Positions 9,338-17,077 of a DNA stretch of 64,000 nucleotides are shown in pieces. Where the stretch lies: positions 62,001 to 126,000 of the forward strand of contig NZ_NNRK01000026.1 in assembly GCF_002252475.1 (NCBI RefSeq). Direction: 5' to 3'. The translations under genes and the position numbers were made by a program. The notes under the pieces were generated by a model. That model saw only the letters and a list, made by a program, of their open reading frames with translations. It made no database searches and was not told the DNA's origin. This stretch comes from Brucella rhizosphaerae (lineage in GTDB: Bacteria; Pseudomonadota; Alphaproteobacteria; Rhizobiales; Rhizobiaceae). Numbering within the stretch: the first letter of the stretch is position 1; each line of letters starts with the position of its first letter.

Positions 9338-9484
9338 TTAGTTTTCCTGAATGGAAACGCCGCCTTCACCGATCTTCATTTCAATGCCGGAAGGCTTGGT
9401 TTCTTCCTGATAGGTATAGATAGCGAAACCAGCCACTACGACGATAAGAGCACCGATAACCAGATAAAGTCCGTTGCGATTCAC
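9338..9484 (-). CDS. Small single-pass membrane protein (GTG start)
   Basis: 48-residue protein starting with GTG, VNRNGLYLVIGALIVVVAGF, one hydrophobic helix at about residues 6-22 followed by a short charged domain ending GEGGVSIQEN. CAGGAG lies seven bases before the GTG, a much better context than the possible ATG 17 codons upstream, so that longer form is disfavoured. Tiny proteins of this pattern are widespread and uncharacterised in Hyphomicrobiales as far as I recall. Likely an inner-membrane protein with a small C-terminal domain. Confidence 0.6.
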   Translation of the reverse strand: MNRNGLYLVIGALIVVVAGFAIYTYQEETKPSGIEMKIGEGGVSIQEN

Positions 9485-9665
9485 TCTGAAACTCCTGAAA
9501 TTTGATGATGTAGAGGAAACGTTTAAACCCTTCATTGGTTCCTGACCTTTCTGAAAAGCTCGAAAACGCAAATAAGCGTAAGGGTGTGAATAAAATTCGG
9601 AAAAGCTACTTTTATGGCTTGCTTTATAATCAGCGATTATCTAGGGAAGGGTCGCTTACAAAGCA

Positions 9666-9742
<77 letters not shown>

Positions 9743-9809
9743 TTCTTTCAAAAAATTTATCAAGATGAGTATGTCGCAGTTAGTTGCTGTGGCGTGCGTC
9801 TTTATCGCG

Positions 9810-9838
9810 TTGACATGATGTGACGTGTAAACTATTGC
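9810..9838 (+). promoter_or_regulatory. Candidate sigma-70 promoter of the NDUFS4-like gene
   Basis: TTGACA, 17 bases, TATTGC. The -35 is a consensus match and the -10 is weak. It is placed 57 bases before the start codon at 9895. Confidence 0.45.
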
Positions 9839-9894
9839 CTTGGTGAAATTATCGCCCCTCAGAGGGTTCAAGATCATAGATCAAGGTTCTTCAA

Positions 9895-10200
9895 ATGGTT
9901 GCACGTATTTACCGTCCAGCTAAGACCGCAATGCAGTCTGGTAAAGCCAAAACAGAAAACTGGCTTCTGGAATATGAGCCGGAAAGCGCTCGCAAGGTTG
10001 AGCCTTTGATGGGCTACACCTCTTCTGGCGATATGAAGAGCCAGATTCGCCTGTCATTTGACAGCCGCGAAGATGCGATCGAATACGCGACGCGCAACGG
10101 TATCGCTTATCGCGTGATTGAGCCGCACGAAGCGAAGCGCCGCAAGGTTTCCTATTCGGACAACTTCCGCTTTGATCGTGAACAGCCCTGGACGCATTAA
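9895..10200 (+). CDS. NADH dehydrogenase accessory subunit, NDUFS4 (ETC complex I) family
   Basis: 101-residue protein of the ETC complex I subunit family, the bacterial counterpart of mitochondrial NDUFS4 (18-kDa/AQDQ subunit). Family features are visible: the N-terminal MVARIYRPAKTAMQSGK, the NWLLEYEP segment, the W/GYTSSGDMKSQIRLSF stretch and the C-terminal YSDNFRFDREQPWTH. In alphaproteobacteria this subunit binds the N-module of complex I and is commonly encoded away from the nuo operon, as here. Flanked by tRNA-Pro and tRNA-Arg genes; a single-gene unit. Confidence 0.92.
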   Translation: MVARIYRPAKTAMQSGKAKTENWLLEYEPESARKVEPLMGYTSSGDMKSQIRLSFDSREDAIEYATRNGIAYRVIEPHEAKRRKVSYSDNFRFDREQPWTH

Positions 10201-10270
10201 CAATCTAAATTTGCTTCATAATTTCTCTTAAATCCAATGAGATTTGCGGGAATATGAAGTAACAGCTTTG

Positions 10271-10300
10271 CCCGGCCCAATGCTTTATGTTAAGGCCGGG
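10271..10300 (+). terminator. Hairpin after the NDUFS4-like gene
   Basis: CCCGGCC / GGCCGGG stem with a 16-base loop, 70 bases after the stop and just before tRNA-Arg. A short T stretch follows, so it may act as a weak terminator. Confidence 0.4.
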
Positions 10301-10312
10301 TTCTGATGGTGA

Positions 10313-10389
10313 GGTCCCGTAGCTCAGCTGGATAGAGCACCGGCCTTCTAAGCCGTAGGTCACTGGTTCGAATCCAGTCGGGATCGCCA
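10313..10389 (+). tRNA. tRNA-Arg (anticodon TCT)
   Basis: 77-base cloverleaf with encoded CCA: acceptor GGTCCCG / CGGGATC, D arm GCTC/GAGC, anticodon loop CTTCTAA with anticodon TCT, T arm CTGG TTCGAAT CCAG. It reads AGA/AGG arginine codons. Confidence 0.96.
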
Positions 10390-10702
10390 TCACATCAATG
10401 ACTTAGCTGCATTGATTTCCGAAACTTCCTATTTTCTTCGGGGTTGCTCCATCTGCCTGTGCTTTCATTGCGCTACAGCGGCTAGCAGACCCTTTCATTC
10501 TTGTCGCGTTACGGCTTCAAAGCCATAGAATATCGCCGCTGAGATCAGCAGTCAGCGGTAGGATAGTCGCGTGCAGTTCCGATATTACTCAGCCTTGTTG
10601 TGCGGGATTTTCTTCAAGAGGGCAGGCGCGTAGCGCCTACCATAATTTCATGCGTCGTTGCTGGAATCAAGAAAGACGAGTGTGTCCACCCGCGACTTTT
10701 GA
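10390..10702. other. Intergenic stretch without a supported gene
   Basis: 313 bases between tRNA-Arg and the small minus-strand gene. The only structure I see is a short hairpin at 10624-10638 (AGGCGC GTA GCGCCT). The frames here lack convincing starts or protein-like composition. Confidence 0.4.
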
Positions 10703-10843
10703 TTACTTCTTTGTTTTTGCGGTATCTTTGTTCGGTGTGGGGAAGCGTCCAGCTACGGAGTTGGACGATGTTTCAGCTGCAGCTGACTTGTCTTTCTTGG
10801 GTTTCCGCACTTCACGATTGCTGCGTACTTGGCCTTTTGCCAT
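10703..10843 (-). CDS. Small basic protein, unknown function
   Basis: 46-residue Lys-rich protein starting MAKGQVRSNREVRKPKKDKS and ending in KDTAKTKK. Tiny basic proteins beginning MAKGQ.RSNRE.KKPKK recur in alphaproteobacteria as I recall, which supports the chosen ATG at 10843 over the open frame upstream. The composition suggests nucleic-acid or ribosome binding, but that is only inference. No partner gene on the same strand nearby. Confidence 0.6.
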   Translation of the reverse strand: MAKGQVRSNREVRKPKKDKSAAAETSSNSVAGRFPTPNKDTAKTKK

Positions 10844-10994
10844 GATGGACACTTTCTTGCTTTTGAGCGGAAGGTTCCAGACCTGCACAGGTGTCTGTTC
10901 AGATCATTGTGCTCAAGAAATCGACAGTATCACCAATGTCTATAAACAGCATATCAATTCGAAAGAAACCCATTCAAAGACATGCATTACCGAA

Positions 10995-11025
10995 TGAAAA
11001 AACGCCGCTGAGATTGCGGCGTCTT
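10995..11025 (-). terminator. Rho-independent terminator of the SH3 gene
   Basis: ACGCCGC / GCGGCGT hairpin with a 7-base loop, followed on the minus strand by TTTTTTCATTC; placed 20 bases after the SH3-protein stop. Confidence 0.85.
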
Positions 11026-11043
11026 ATTTGGTGTGGAAAATGT

Positions 11044-11568
11044 TTACTGGCCGTGAGGACCATCACCGCTACGGCTTCTTGGGAAATAGCGAGCTCCGTC
11101 GCGATGAGGTCGATTCCAGTTGCCGCGCGAACGATCCCAGTTGCGGTCACGACTCCAACGACCACGATCCCAATCGCGACCACGATAATGACGACGGTCC
11201 CAACGATCATTGCGGTCGTTGATTGCGGCACCAATGGCAACACCGGCGATCAACGGAATGCCGATAAGGGCTGCATTGCGTCCAAAATCGTCGGAATAGC
11301 CGCTACTCGATCCTTCGCGCATGGCAAGATATCGGGAGGAGGCCCAGCCAGACAATCCGCCGTAGCTGATTTGGCACCAGCCATATCCTGACGTGCAGCC
11401 CTGAACATTGACGGGCGCGCGGTTAGGAATGCTCCCTAGTGCTGCATAATTGGTTCCGGGACCAGTTCGTACGTTGAGATTAGTTGTGACGATTGCATTC
11501 GCCGCCTGCGCTGCACCTGCAGAAAAAACGCCTAATGCAAGTATTGCTGCTTTGAAAGTAAGTCTCAT
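11044..11568 (-). CDS. Exported SH3-domain protein with Arg/Trp/Asp-rich tail
   Basis: 174-residue secreted protein. A signal peptide (MRLTFKAAILALGVFSAGAAQA) is followed by a bacterial SH3 domain (about residues 25-80, LNVRTGPGTNYAALG ... GWASSRYL), a small Gly/Ala/Ile-rich hydrophobic patch (about 97-112) and a striking C-terminal tail of repeated R-D-W/N-R units (about 115-174). The tail is strongly positive and could bind an anionic envelope polymer. Such SH3 proteins with RDWDRG repeats occur in related bacteria; function unknown. Terminator follows directly. Confidence 0.78.
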   Translation of the reverse strand: MRLTFKAAILALGVFSAGAAQAANAIVTTNLNVRTGPGTNYAALGSIPNRAPVNVQGCTSGYGWCQISYGGLSGWASSRYLAMREGSSSGYSDDFGRNAALIGIPLIAGVAIGAAINDRNDRWDRRHYRGRDWDRGRWSRDRNWDRSRGNWNRPHRDGARYFPRSRSGDGPHGQ

Positions 11569-11653
11569 CGGGGTTCTCCCTGAACAACTCCATTAGTTAA
11601 TAAACGATGAAGACCGGCAAGAAGTTCCCGTTGGCTTTTTTCTTGCGTTCTTT

Positions 11654-11743
11654 TCAGCGGCGATGACGCAGAATGACGGCGATGGCCAATCCGGCCAGAC
11701 CGATAGCGATTACACCCTGCAACACGAAAACCCAGTTCATCAT
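11654..11743 (-). CDS. 29-residue single-helix membrane peptide
   Basis: Small ORF of 29 codons: MMNWVFVLQGVIAIGLAG followed by LAIAVILRHRR and a TGA stop. A GGGAAA purine stretch sits seven bases before the first ATG (11743). The peptide is one hydrophobic helix with a positive C-terminal cap, which fits an N-out/C-in inner-membrane peptide. No relative is known to me. It lies between the SH3 gene and the channel gene, all on the minus strand, with a channel-gene terminator in between, so it may have its own promoter. Confidence 0.45.
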   Translation of the reverse strand: MMNWVFVLQGVIAIGLAGLAIAVILRHRR

Positions 11744-11922
11744 GGCATTTCCCTTTGGTGCTTCCGGCACCTGAAGTCAGAACAAACTAATCTGTCTGGT
11801 TCCCTACCGTATTTCAGAGGCGGGTGAAATGGATAAGTGTTGAGGCTTGTTGAGATGATTGAAAATACTGAATTCTAATTTCCCGGAATTCAGACCATTT
11901 TTCACGTAACCAGGCTGGTTTT

Positions 11923-11948
11923 CGTAAAAAAGCGGCCCGTTGGCCACT
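11923..11948 (-). terminator. Rho-independent terminator of the channel gene
   Basis: AGTGGCC / GGCCGCT stem with an AACG loop on the minus strand, followed by TTTTTTAC, 19 bases past the stop of the glutamate-receptor-like gene. A second inverted repeat (CTGAATTC / GAATTCAG, 11868-11893) follows. Confidence 0.7.
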
Positions 11949-11966
11949 CCGTTTGTCCGACACTTT

Positions 11967-13061
11967 CTATTCTTCAGGCCCGAAATATTTGGCTTTCAAT
12001 GTCGCCAATGCGTCAGTCTCTTGCAGGCTGATGATGGCGACCGAGGCAGGCTTGACGAGATCGCTATGGCGAGGAAAGGCAAAGCCGTATTTATCTGGAC
12101 TAAATATATTCCCGACCATTTCGACCGGCTCATCTGCATTTTTGTGTGCGAAATATTCCAGTACCGGGCTGTCACCGACGATTGCCGAGATCTCATCATT
12201 CGTCAGAGCTGTCACAGCTTCCGGAAGATGGTCGAAGGCCACTGTCGAGATAGAGCGTGAGATCATCAACTGTTGAGCAATGCTTCCCGTCCGCACGCCA
12301 ACGGTCTTGTTTTGCAGATCAGCCAGGTTGTTGATGTTGTTTGAAATATGCGCAACCGTCATGACACTGGTTACAGACGATGTCACATAGGCGACCACTG
12401 CTATACCAAAGACGAGCCAAAAGGCTTGCCAAATTCGCCCCATCCAGCCGAAGAGATTTTTGCGCGAACTCTTACCAGACGTGGCGAGAGAAACGACGTG
12501 GTAAAAGCTTTCCGCCAAACCTTCCAGCCAACGTCTTGGGAAGTTCACATCAAACCGACGATCAAAAAGCGTGAGCAGAATTGTTGCGATTAGAATGACA
12601 ATTCCGATCCATGCATAAGTCGCCAGATGGCCGGCGTCTTCCAGATCGCCGATCAGATCGTCCCATCCATTGCCAGCCTGCGTATGCACCATTATGCGCA
12701 AGCCTGCGTCGAACCAGGGGTGTGTGAAATCCACGACTTCAGCGCGTTTCTCAGTGATAGTGAGGTTGGTTACGGCTGCATCAACCTCGTTTGCGGATAC
12801 GGCTTTCACGAGATCGGCGTAGTTTTGATATTCAATGAATTGAGAGGTCAGTCCCAAACGTGTACCCACGTCGTTCCAAAGCTCGACCGCCATTCCACCG
12901 AATGTGTCAGCCTGCTTGTTGACGAAAGGTTCGCTGACGTAAACGCCGACCTTTACCTGGCGCAGAGATGTATCCTGTGCGCTAGAAGGGAGCGCAGACA
13001 GCGTTAGCAAAAAGAGAACAAGAATACTCTGCACCAGGCGGGCAGCCAGATTTTTAGTCAT
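11967..13061 (-). CDS. Ionotropic-glutamate-receptor-like ion channel (bacterial iGluR topology)
   Basis: 364-residue predicted ligand-gated channel. After a signal peptide (residues 1-29) comes the first half of a periplasmic amino-acid-binding domain (about 35-130, with VDFTHPWFDAGLRI), membrane helix M1 (147-166), a re-entrant pore segment (about 183-200), helix M2 (209-236, ending AYVTSSVTSVMTV, similar in character to the SYTANLAAF gate of iGluRs), and then the second half of the binding domain (237-364). This S1-M1-P-M2-S2 order is that of GluR0-type channels, not of a soluble ABC binding protein. The pore has no GYG signature. ATG at 13061 preferred over an upstream GTG. Ligand and ion are unknown. 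Confidence 0.8.
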   Translation of the reverse strand: MTKNLAARLVQSILVLFLLTLSALPSSAQDTSLRQVKVGVYVSEPFVNKQADTFGGMAVELWNDVGTRLGLTSQFIEYQNYADLVKAVSANEVDAAVTNLTITEKRAEVVDFTHPWFDAGLRIMVHTQAGNGWDDLIGDLEDAGHLATYAWIGIVILIATILLTLFDRRFDVNFPRRWLEGLAESFYHVVSLATSGKSSRKNLFGWMGRIWQAFWLVFGIAVVAYVTSSVTSVMTVAHISNNINNLADLQNKTVGVRTGSIAQQLMISRSISTVAFDHLPEAVTALTNDEISAIVGDSPVLEYFAHKNADEPVEMVGNIFSPDKYGFAFPRHSDLVKPASVAIISLQETDALATLKAKYFGPEE

Positions 13062-13082
13062 ATTCTGAGATAACACTGTCAC

Positions 13083-13384
13083 AAGCCGAATTTTTATTGC
13101 CGATAACAGGGCAGTATAGATATTTCATCAGCTGATGGAAGCATAAGTATAGTTTTCTTAGGTTTATCCTTTAATATTTATATATAAGATACATTGAATA
13201 TAAAAATATCTATCAGAATAAGCGCATTCCAGGCATCAGATATCGAATCTCCGAGAGGATGCGGGCCAGATGAAAAAGCGAAACGTCGATCTGATGCACT
13301 CAGATCGACGTTTCAATAGTGGCTTTTGCGGGCACTCTAAAGCGCACACTATCTATATAGTTAAATGCGTTGCGCCTCTGTAAT
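13083..13384. other. AT-rich intergenic region between channel gene and metC
   Basis: About 300 bases, distinctly AT-rich near 13150-13215. It holds the probable promoter of the channel gene and the metC terminator. No protein-like frame is seen. Confidence 0.45.
13275..13314 (-). terminator. Rho-independent terminator of metC
   Basis: Perfect 15-base inverted repeat GAAACGTCGATCTGA / TCAGATCGACGTTTC with a 5-base loop; on the minus strand it is followed by GCTTTTTCAT. It lies 70 bases downstream of the metC stop. Confidence 0.75.
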
Positions 13385-14554
13385 TCAGATTGCAGCAAAG
13401 CCCCTTTCAAGATCTGCAATCAGATCGGGAACATCTTCGAGGCCAATTTGCAGGCGAATGACTGGACCCGGATAATCGCCCTTTGCAACCGTGCGATCTT
13501 TCAGTCCGACTTCATTTGCAAGGCTTTCATATCCGCCCCACGAATAGCCAAGTCCGAAAATCGTAAGTGCATTCAGAAATGCGTGTGCTTCTTCCCGTGC
13601 ACCGCTCCTGAGCACAAAGGCAAACACACCAGACGAACCTTTGAAATCGCGCTTCCATAATTCGTGGCCGGGATGACTTTCGAGCGCCGGATGCAGAACG
13701 CGATCAACGGCTGGATGGCTTTCCAGCCAATGTGCAACCTCCAGCGCACTCTTGCGATGATGCTCCAGTCGGACGCCCATTGTGCGCAGACCGCGCAGGA
13801 TCTGATAAGCGTCATCGGGTGCAGCGCACAGACCAAGCGTACCGTGTGTTTCCAGCAGCTGCGGCCAGCATTTTTCATTGGCCGAAATGGTCCCGAACAG
13901 AATATCGGCATGGCCGGACGGATACTTTGTGGACGCGTGGATGCTGATATCGACGCCGAAATCGAGTGGTTTGAAGTAAAGCGGTGTTGCCCAGGTATTA
14001 TCCATCATAACGATAGCGTCACCCTTGTGGGCAGCTTCGACGATAGCCGGAATGTCCTGCACTTCGAAAGTGTTTGAGGCAGGCGATTCTGTGAATACGA
14101 CCCTGGTATTGGGGCGAATAAGTTTTGCGATGCCTGCACCGATTTCCGGATCATAATACTCAACCTCGATACCCATACGCTTCAGGATCGTATCAGCGAA
14201 ATGACGGGTCGGATTGTAGATCGAGTCGACAAACAGAACGTGGTTGCCGGGCGACAGGAAAGCCAGCAGGGGAATTGTGACCGCAGCCAGACCCGACGGA
14301 ACGCAGACAGTACCAGCAGAACCTTCAAGCGCATCGATGGCCTTGCATAAGGCTTCGCTGGTTGGTGTCCCGCGGGTGCCATATGTGTATTTCTGATTGC
14401 CTGTTGCCATGGTTTGAGCGTCAGGAAACAGGACCGTGGAAGCACGCACGACCGGCGGATTAACGAAGCCGTGATAGTCACGAGGCTTATATCCGTCATG
14501 GGCCAAGCGTGTGTTTATGCCCAGCTTTTCTGTCTTATCCTGCTTGTTAGTCAC
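13385..14554 (-). CDS. metC: Cystathionine beta-lyase / PLP-dependent Cys-Met metabolism enzyme
   Basis: PLP enzyme of the Cys/Met metabolism family, 389 residues, probably cleaving cystathionine to homocysteine for methionine synthesis. The PLP lysine lies in SIHASTKYPSGHAD, the cofactor phosphate region in YGTRGTPTSEAL, and the catalytic Asp in MMDNTWATP. A GTG start at 14554 is chosen because TGGAGG precedes it at ideal spacing and the family N-terminus (TNKQDKTEKLGINTRLAHDG) begins there; an upstream in-frame start would add 50 non-conserved residues that overlap a structured leader. Close relatives include cystathionine gamma-synthase, so the exact reaction is inferred. Confidence 0.88.
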   Translation of the reverse strand: MTNKQDKTEKLGINTRLAHDGYKPRDYHGFVNPPVVRASTVLFPDAQTMATGNQKYTYGTRGTPTSEALCKAIDALEGSAGTVCVPSGLAAVTIPLLAFLSPGNHVLFVDSIYNPTRHFADTILKRMGIEVEYYDPEIGAGIAKLIRPNTRVVFTESPASNTFEVQDIPAIVEAAHKGDAIVMMDNTWATPLYFKPLDFGVDISIHASTKYPSGHADILFGTISANEKCWPQLLETHGTLGLCAAPDDAYQILRGLRTMGVRLEHHRKSALEVAHWLESHPAVDRVLHPALESHPGHELWKRDFKGSSGVFAFVLRSGAREEAHAFLNALTIFGLGYSWGGYESLANEVGLKDRTVAKGDYPGPVIRLQIGLEDVPDLIADLERGFAAI

Positions 14555-14584
14555 GAAATTGCCTCCAGGCCGTGTTGCATGCTG

Positions 14585-14677
14585 ATCCACCGATTCTCCG
14601 TTGGAGAGTTTTTGCAAATTTGTTTCCGTCGGAAACGGTTTTGCAACGGAAAGGGTTTGTGTCCGCTCACGGTGGAT
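14585..14677 (-). promoter_or_regulatory. Structured 5' leader of metC, candidate cis-regulatory RNA
   Basis: On the minus strand the metC leader can fold into a closed multi-stem structure. An 8-bp closing stem joins 14670-14677 with 14585-14592 (ATCCACCG / CGGTGGAT). Inside lie a long interrupted hairpin (TTGCAAA / TTTGCAA at 14612-14618 and 14640-14646, enclosing GTTTCC / GGAAAC at 14622-14636) and a small hairpin (TCTCC GTT GGAGA, 14595-14607). An alternative 7-bp pairing (14597-14603 with 14644-14650) would exclude the small hairpin. The closing stem ends about 20 bases before the TGGAGG site. I do not recognise it as a SAM-II or other known class. Confidence 0.5.
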
Positions 14678-14718
14678 ACTCCGATTATTGGATAAAGCGC
14701 ACATGGGGCGGATGCAAC

Positions 14719-15546
14719 ATGGAGCTTTGTAACAGTGATAATGTAAATCAGAGAAAGAGTAATCCCGATATGCCCGATCTGAATGAGCGCAAGGCCACGA
14801 GCACTATTCTTTATCCGGTTCGTGCAGCATCGGAGCTGGTAAGAGCGCTTGTCAGGCCCGCTTATCCGGGTGCCCCTTCCAGTTGGACGATGGAGATGAC
14901 GGCACTTGTGGTGCTTCTGCCGTTCATACTGCTGGTCTTGCATATTTGGGATGCGCAGATTGTTCGTGCCGCGATGAACAGTGATTTCATCGTCATGGAA
15001 GTGCTTCGCACAATTACGGATTTGATTCGTACGATTGTCTGGCTGGCCATAGGCATCATTGTCTGGCTGGTTACAGCCATATTGCTTTCTCCCTCTGTTC
15101 GCCTTGCTTCGCAGCAAATACTTGTCCGATTCCACAGCTGGGCAACGCTTGTACTTGTGTCGATCATTGCAGGCAGTTTTCCAACTGAGATCGGCAAGCT
15201 TGTTATAGGGCGCGCCCGCCCACTTTTGCTGGATGAATTGGGCTCTGCTTATTTTGCACCATTTCGCGGTGAGCACTCCTATGAAAGCTTTCCGTCAGGT
15301 CACTCCATGATGGCAGGTATCATGTTGGTATCTTTATGGATTTTCTTGCCGCGCTGGCGTTTTCTGACCGTGCCTGTCTGTATACTTTTCGTAATCAGCA
15401 GATTGGCAGCAGGGGCCCATTACCCGACCGATGTCGTGGCTGGGCTGACAATTGGCTTTATCGCGACATGGTGGGTAGCTCGCTTTATGGCGACGCGAAA
15501 TATTATTTTTTCTATTGATGATGATCAGATGATGCCGCGCGTGTAA
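14719..15546 (+). CDS. PAP2-family membrane phosphatase
   Basis: 275-residue integral membrane phosphatase of the PAP2 (type 2 phosphatidic acid phosphatase) superfamily, likely acting on a lipid or undecaprenyl phosphate at the inner membrane. The three catalytic motifs are visible: KLVIGRARP (about residues 155-163), the PSGH motif in ESFPSGHSMM, and RLAAGAHYPTDVVAG with the active histidine. Six hydrophobic segments are predicted. The start at 14719 follows a GGGG-containing site; ATG at 14770 is an alternative. It diverges from metC, and its promoter region overlaps the metC leader DNA. Confidence 0.85.
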   Translation: MELCNSDNVNQRKSNPDMPDLNERKATSTILYPVRAASELVRALVRPAYPGAPSSWTMEMTALVVLLPFILLVLHIWDAQIVRAAMNSDFIVMEVLRTITDLIRTIVWLAIGIIVWLVTAILLSPSVRLASQQILVRFHSWATLVLVSIIAGSFPTEIGKLVIGRARPLLLDELGSAYFAPFRGEHSYESFPSGHSMMAGIMLVSLWIFLPRWRFLTVPVCILFVISRLAAGAHYPTDVVAGLTIGFIATWWVARFMATRNIIFSIDDDQMMPRV

Positions 15547-15994
15547 GATCGACAAAAACGAGGTGTTTCACACGCGATGATCCACCTCGCAATGATCATA
15601 AACTATTGTATTAATTAGTTTATTGGGATGGTGTGCTTTTTAAGCAGAGGCTATTTCATAGGCAGAACCATTTTACCCGAAAATTGGGAAATCATGTAAA
15701 TTTCCATATGAAACTCGACATTTTTTTGAATGAACAGGCTTTTCTCCGAACGTTAATAGCTTGACCAAATCTAAAATATCGCCTTCGATAGAGCGGTGAA
15801 GGCGACAGGTGTCCTACGTCCATAAAATCAATGAGGGTCGATAACGACTCCGGGCGAGAGATAGCTTGCGTAAAGCAGGGGTTGGGGGAGGTCTTACGAC
15901 TGGTTCTTCAGCTGATTGCTAAAAATAAAGCAACAGAGACGATTGAGCCGCTCGGTTCAACGATCTCCAGGGAACATAAAAGGTTGCAGGCCAG
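15547..15994. other. Intergenic region upstream of aapJ
   Basis: About 450 bases. It contains a hairpin at 15780-15804 (CGCCTTC / GAAGGCG) and the AAGG-containing ribosome-binding region of aapJ near 15978. It probably holds the aap operon promoter and nitrogen control sites, but I cannot identify a specific operator. A long minus-strand frame crossing it is an antisense shadow of aapJ. Confidence 0.4.
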
Positions 15995-17026
15995 ATGAAA
16001 AAAACTGTTTTGACAGGGGTATTGGGTGCAGCGGCGTTGTTTGGCGCGGCTTCGGGAGCATCGGCAGATACGCTTTCTGATGTGAAGGCTAAGGGGTTCC
16101 TGCAGTGTGGCGTCAACACAGGCTTGCTCGGTTTCGCATCGCCGGATGACAAGGGCGAATGGTCGGGCTTCGATGTCGATTATTGCCGCGCAGTTGCCGC
16201 AGCCATTTTTGGCGACCCAACCAAAGTAAAATTTACACCATTGAACGCGAAAGAGCGATTTACCGCGCTGCAGTCCGGCGAAGTGGACGTTCTGATCCGC
16301 AATACTACTTGGACGATCAGCCGCGACACGTCGCTTGGTCTCGATTTCCCTGGCGTCAATTATTATGACGGTCAGGGCTTCATGATCAATTCCAAGAAAC
16401 TTTCGGGCATCAATTCCACGCTTCAGCTTTCTGGCGCGTCCATCTGCGTTCAGGCAGGTACGACCACCGAGTTGAACATGGCCGACTATTTCCGTGCCAA
16501 CAAGATGGACTACAATCCGGTCGTCTTTGAAAAGCTCGAAGAAGCCAACGCTGCTTATGATTCTGGCCGTTGCGATGCCTACACGACTGACCAGTCCGGC
16601 CTTTACTCGACCCGCCTGACGCTGGCCAATCCAGACGATCACGTTGTTCTGCCGGAAATCATCTCCAAAGAGCCGCTTGGACCAGCCGTTCGTCAGGGTG
16701 ATTCCAAATGGGCAGACGTTATTCGCTGGACACACTATGCGTTGCTGAATGCTGAAGAGTTCGGCATCACGAAGGCAAACGTCGAGGAGATGAAAAACTC
16801 CGACAACCCTGAAATCAAGCGTTTGCTTGGTTCTGAAGCTGATACCAAGATTGGAACGGACCTCGGTCTCAATAATGATTGGGTCGTGAATATCATCAAG
16901 GGTGTAGGCAATTACGGCGAACTGTTTGAGCGTAATCTCGGTACAGGCAGCCCGCTCAAGATTGCTCGCGGCCTGAATGCTCAGTGGACCAAGGGTGGCG
17001 TACAGTATGGTATGCCGATCCGCTAA
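15995..17026 (+). CDS. aapJ: General L-amino acid ABC transporter, periplasmic binding protein AapJ
   Basis: 343-residue periplasmic substrate-binding protein (family 3 SBP) of the broad-specificity general L-amino acid importer. A signal peptide (MKKTVLTGVLGAAALFGAASGASA) is followed by the family signature region (LQCGVNTGLLGFASPDDKGEW, GFDVDYCRAVAAAI) and RNTTWTISRDTSLGLDFPGVNYYDGQGF. The length and LGAEADT-like C-terminal region match Rhizobium AapJ. First gene of aapJQMP; a hairpin separates it from aapQ, which would favour higher expression of the binding protein than of the membrane parts. Confidence 0.95.
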   Translation: MKKTVLTGVLGAAALFGAASGASADTLSDVKAKGFLQCGVNTGLLGFASPDDKGEWSGFDVDYCRAVAAAIFGDPTKVKFTPLNAKERFTALQSGEVDVLIRNTTWTISRDTSLGLDFPGVNYYDGQGFMINSKKLSGINSTLQLSGASICVQAGTTTELNMADYFRANKMDYNPVVFEKLEEANAAYDSGRCDAYTTDQSGLYSTRLTLANPDDHVVLPEIISKEPLGPAVRQGDSKWADVIRWTHYALLNAEEFGITKANVEEMKNSDNPEIKRLLGSEADTKIGTDLGLNNDWVVNIIKGVGNYGELFERNLGTGSPLKIARGLNAQWTKGGVQYGMPIR

Positions 17027-17053
17027 GGATTGTGCTCTTGTTGGATGATGTCA

Positions 17054-17077
17054 GGCGGGGGCAGTTATGCGCCCGCC
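17054..17077 (+). other. Intercistronic hairpin aapJ-aapQ
   Basis: GGCGGG..GC / GC.CCCGCC stem-loop 28 bases after the aapJ stop, without a strong T-run. It may stabilise the aapJ message or attenuate read-through into aapQMP, a usual arrangement for binding-protein operons. Confidence 0.45.

Noticed and set aside
12348-13007. Plus-strand frames opposite the channel gene
   Set aside because: They are complementary-strand shadows without ribosome-binding sites or hydrophobic pattern expected of real genes.
13275-13314. Perfect 15-bp inverted repeat considered as a regulatory protein site
   Set aside because: Its location 70 bases past metC and the TTTTT on the minus strand make a terminator the simpler explanation.
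14585-14677. SAM-II riboswitch upstream of metC
   Set aside because: The conserved SAM-II core segments that I recall are not visible; the fold here is a nested multi-stem instead.
15908-16735. 275-residue antisense frame over aapJ
   Set aside because: Shadow of aapJ; the Cys/Arg-rich translation has no family features.
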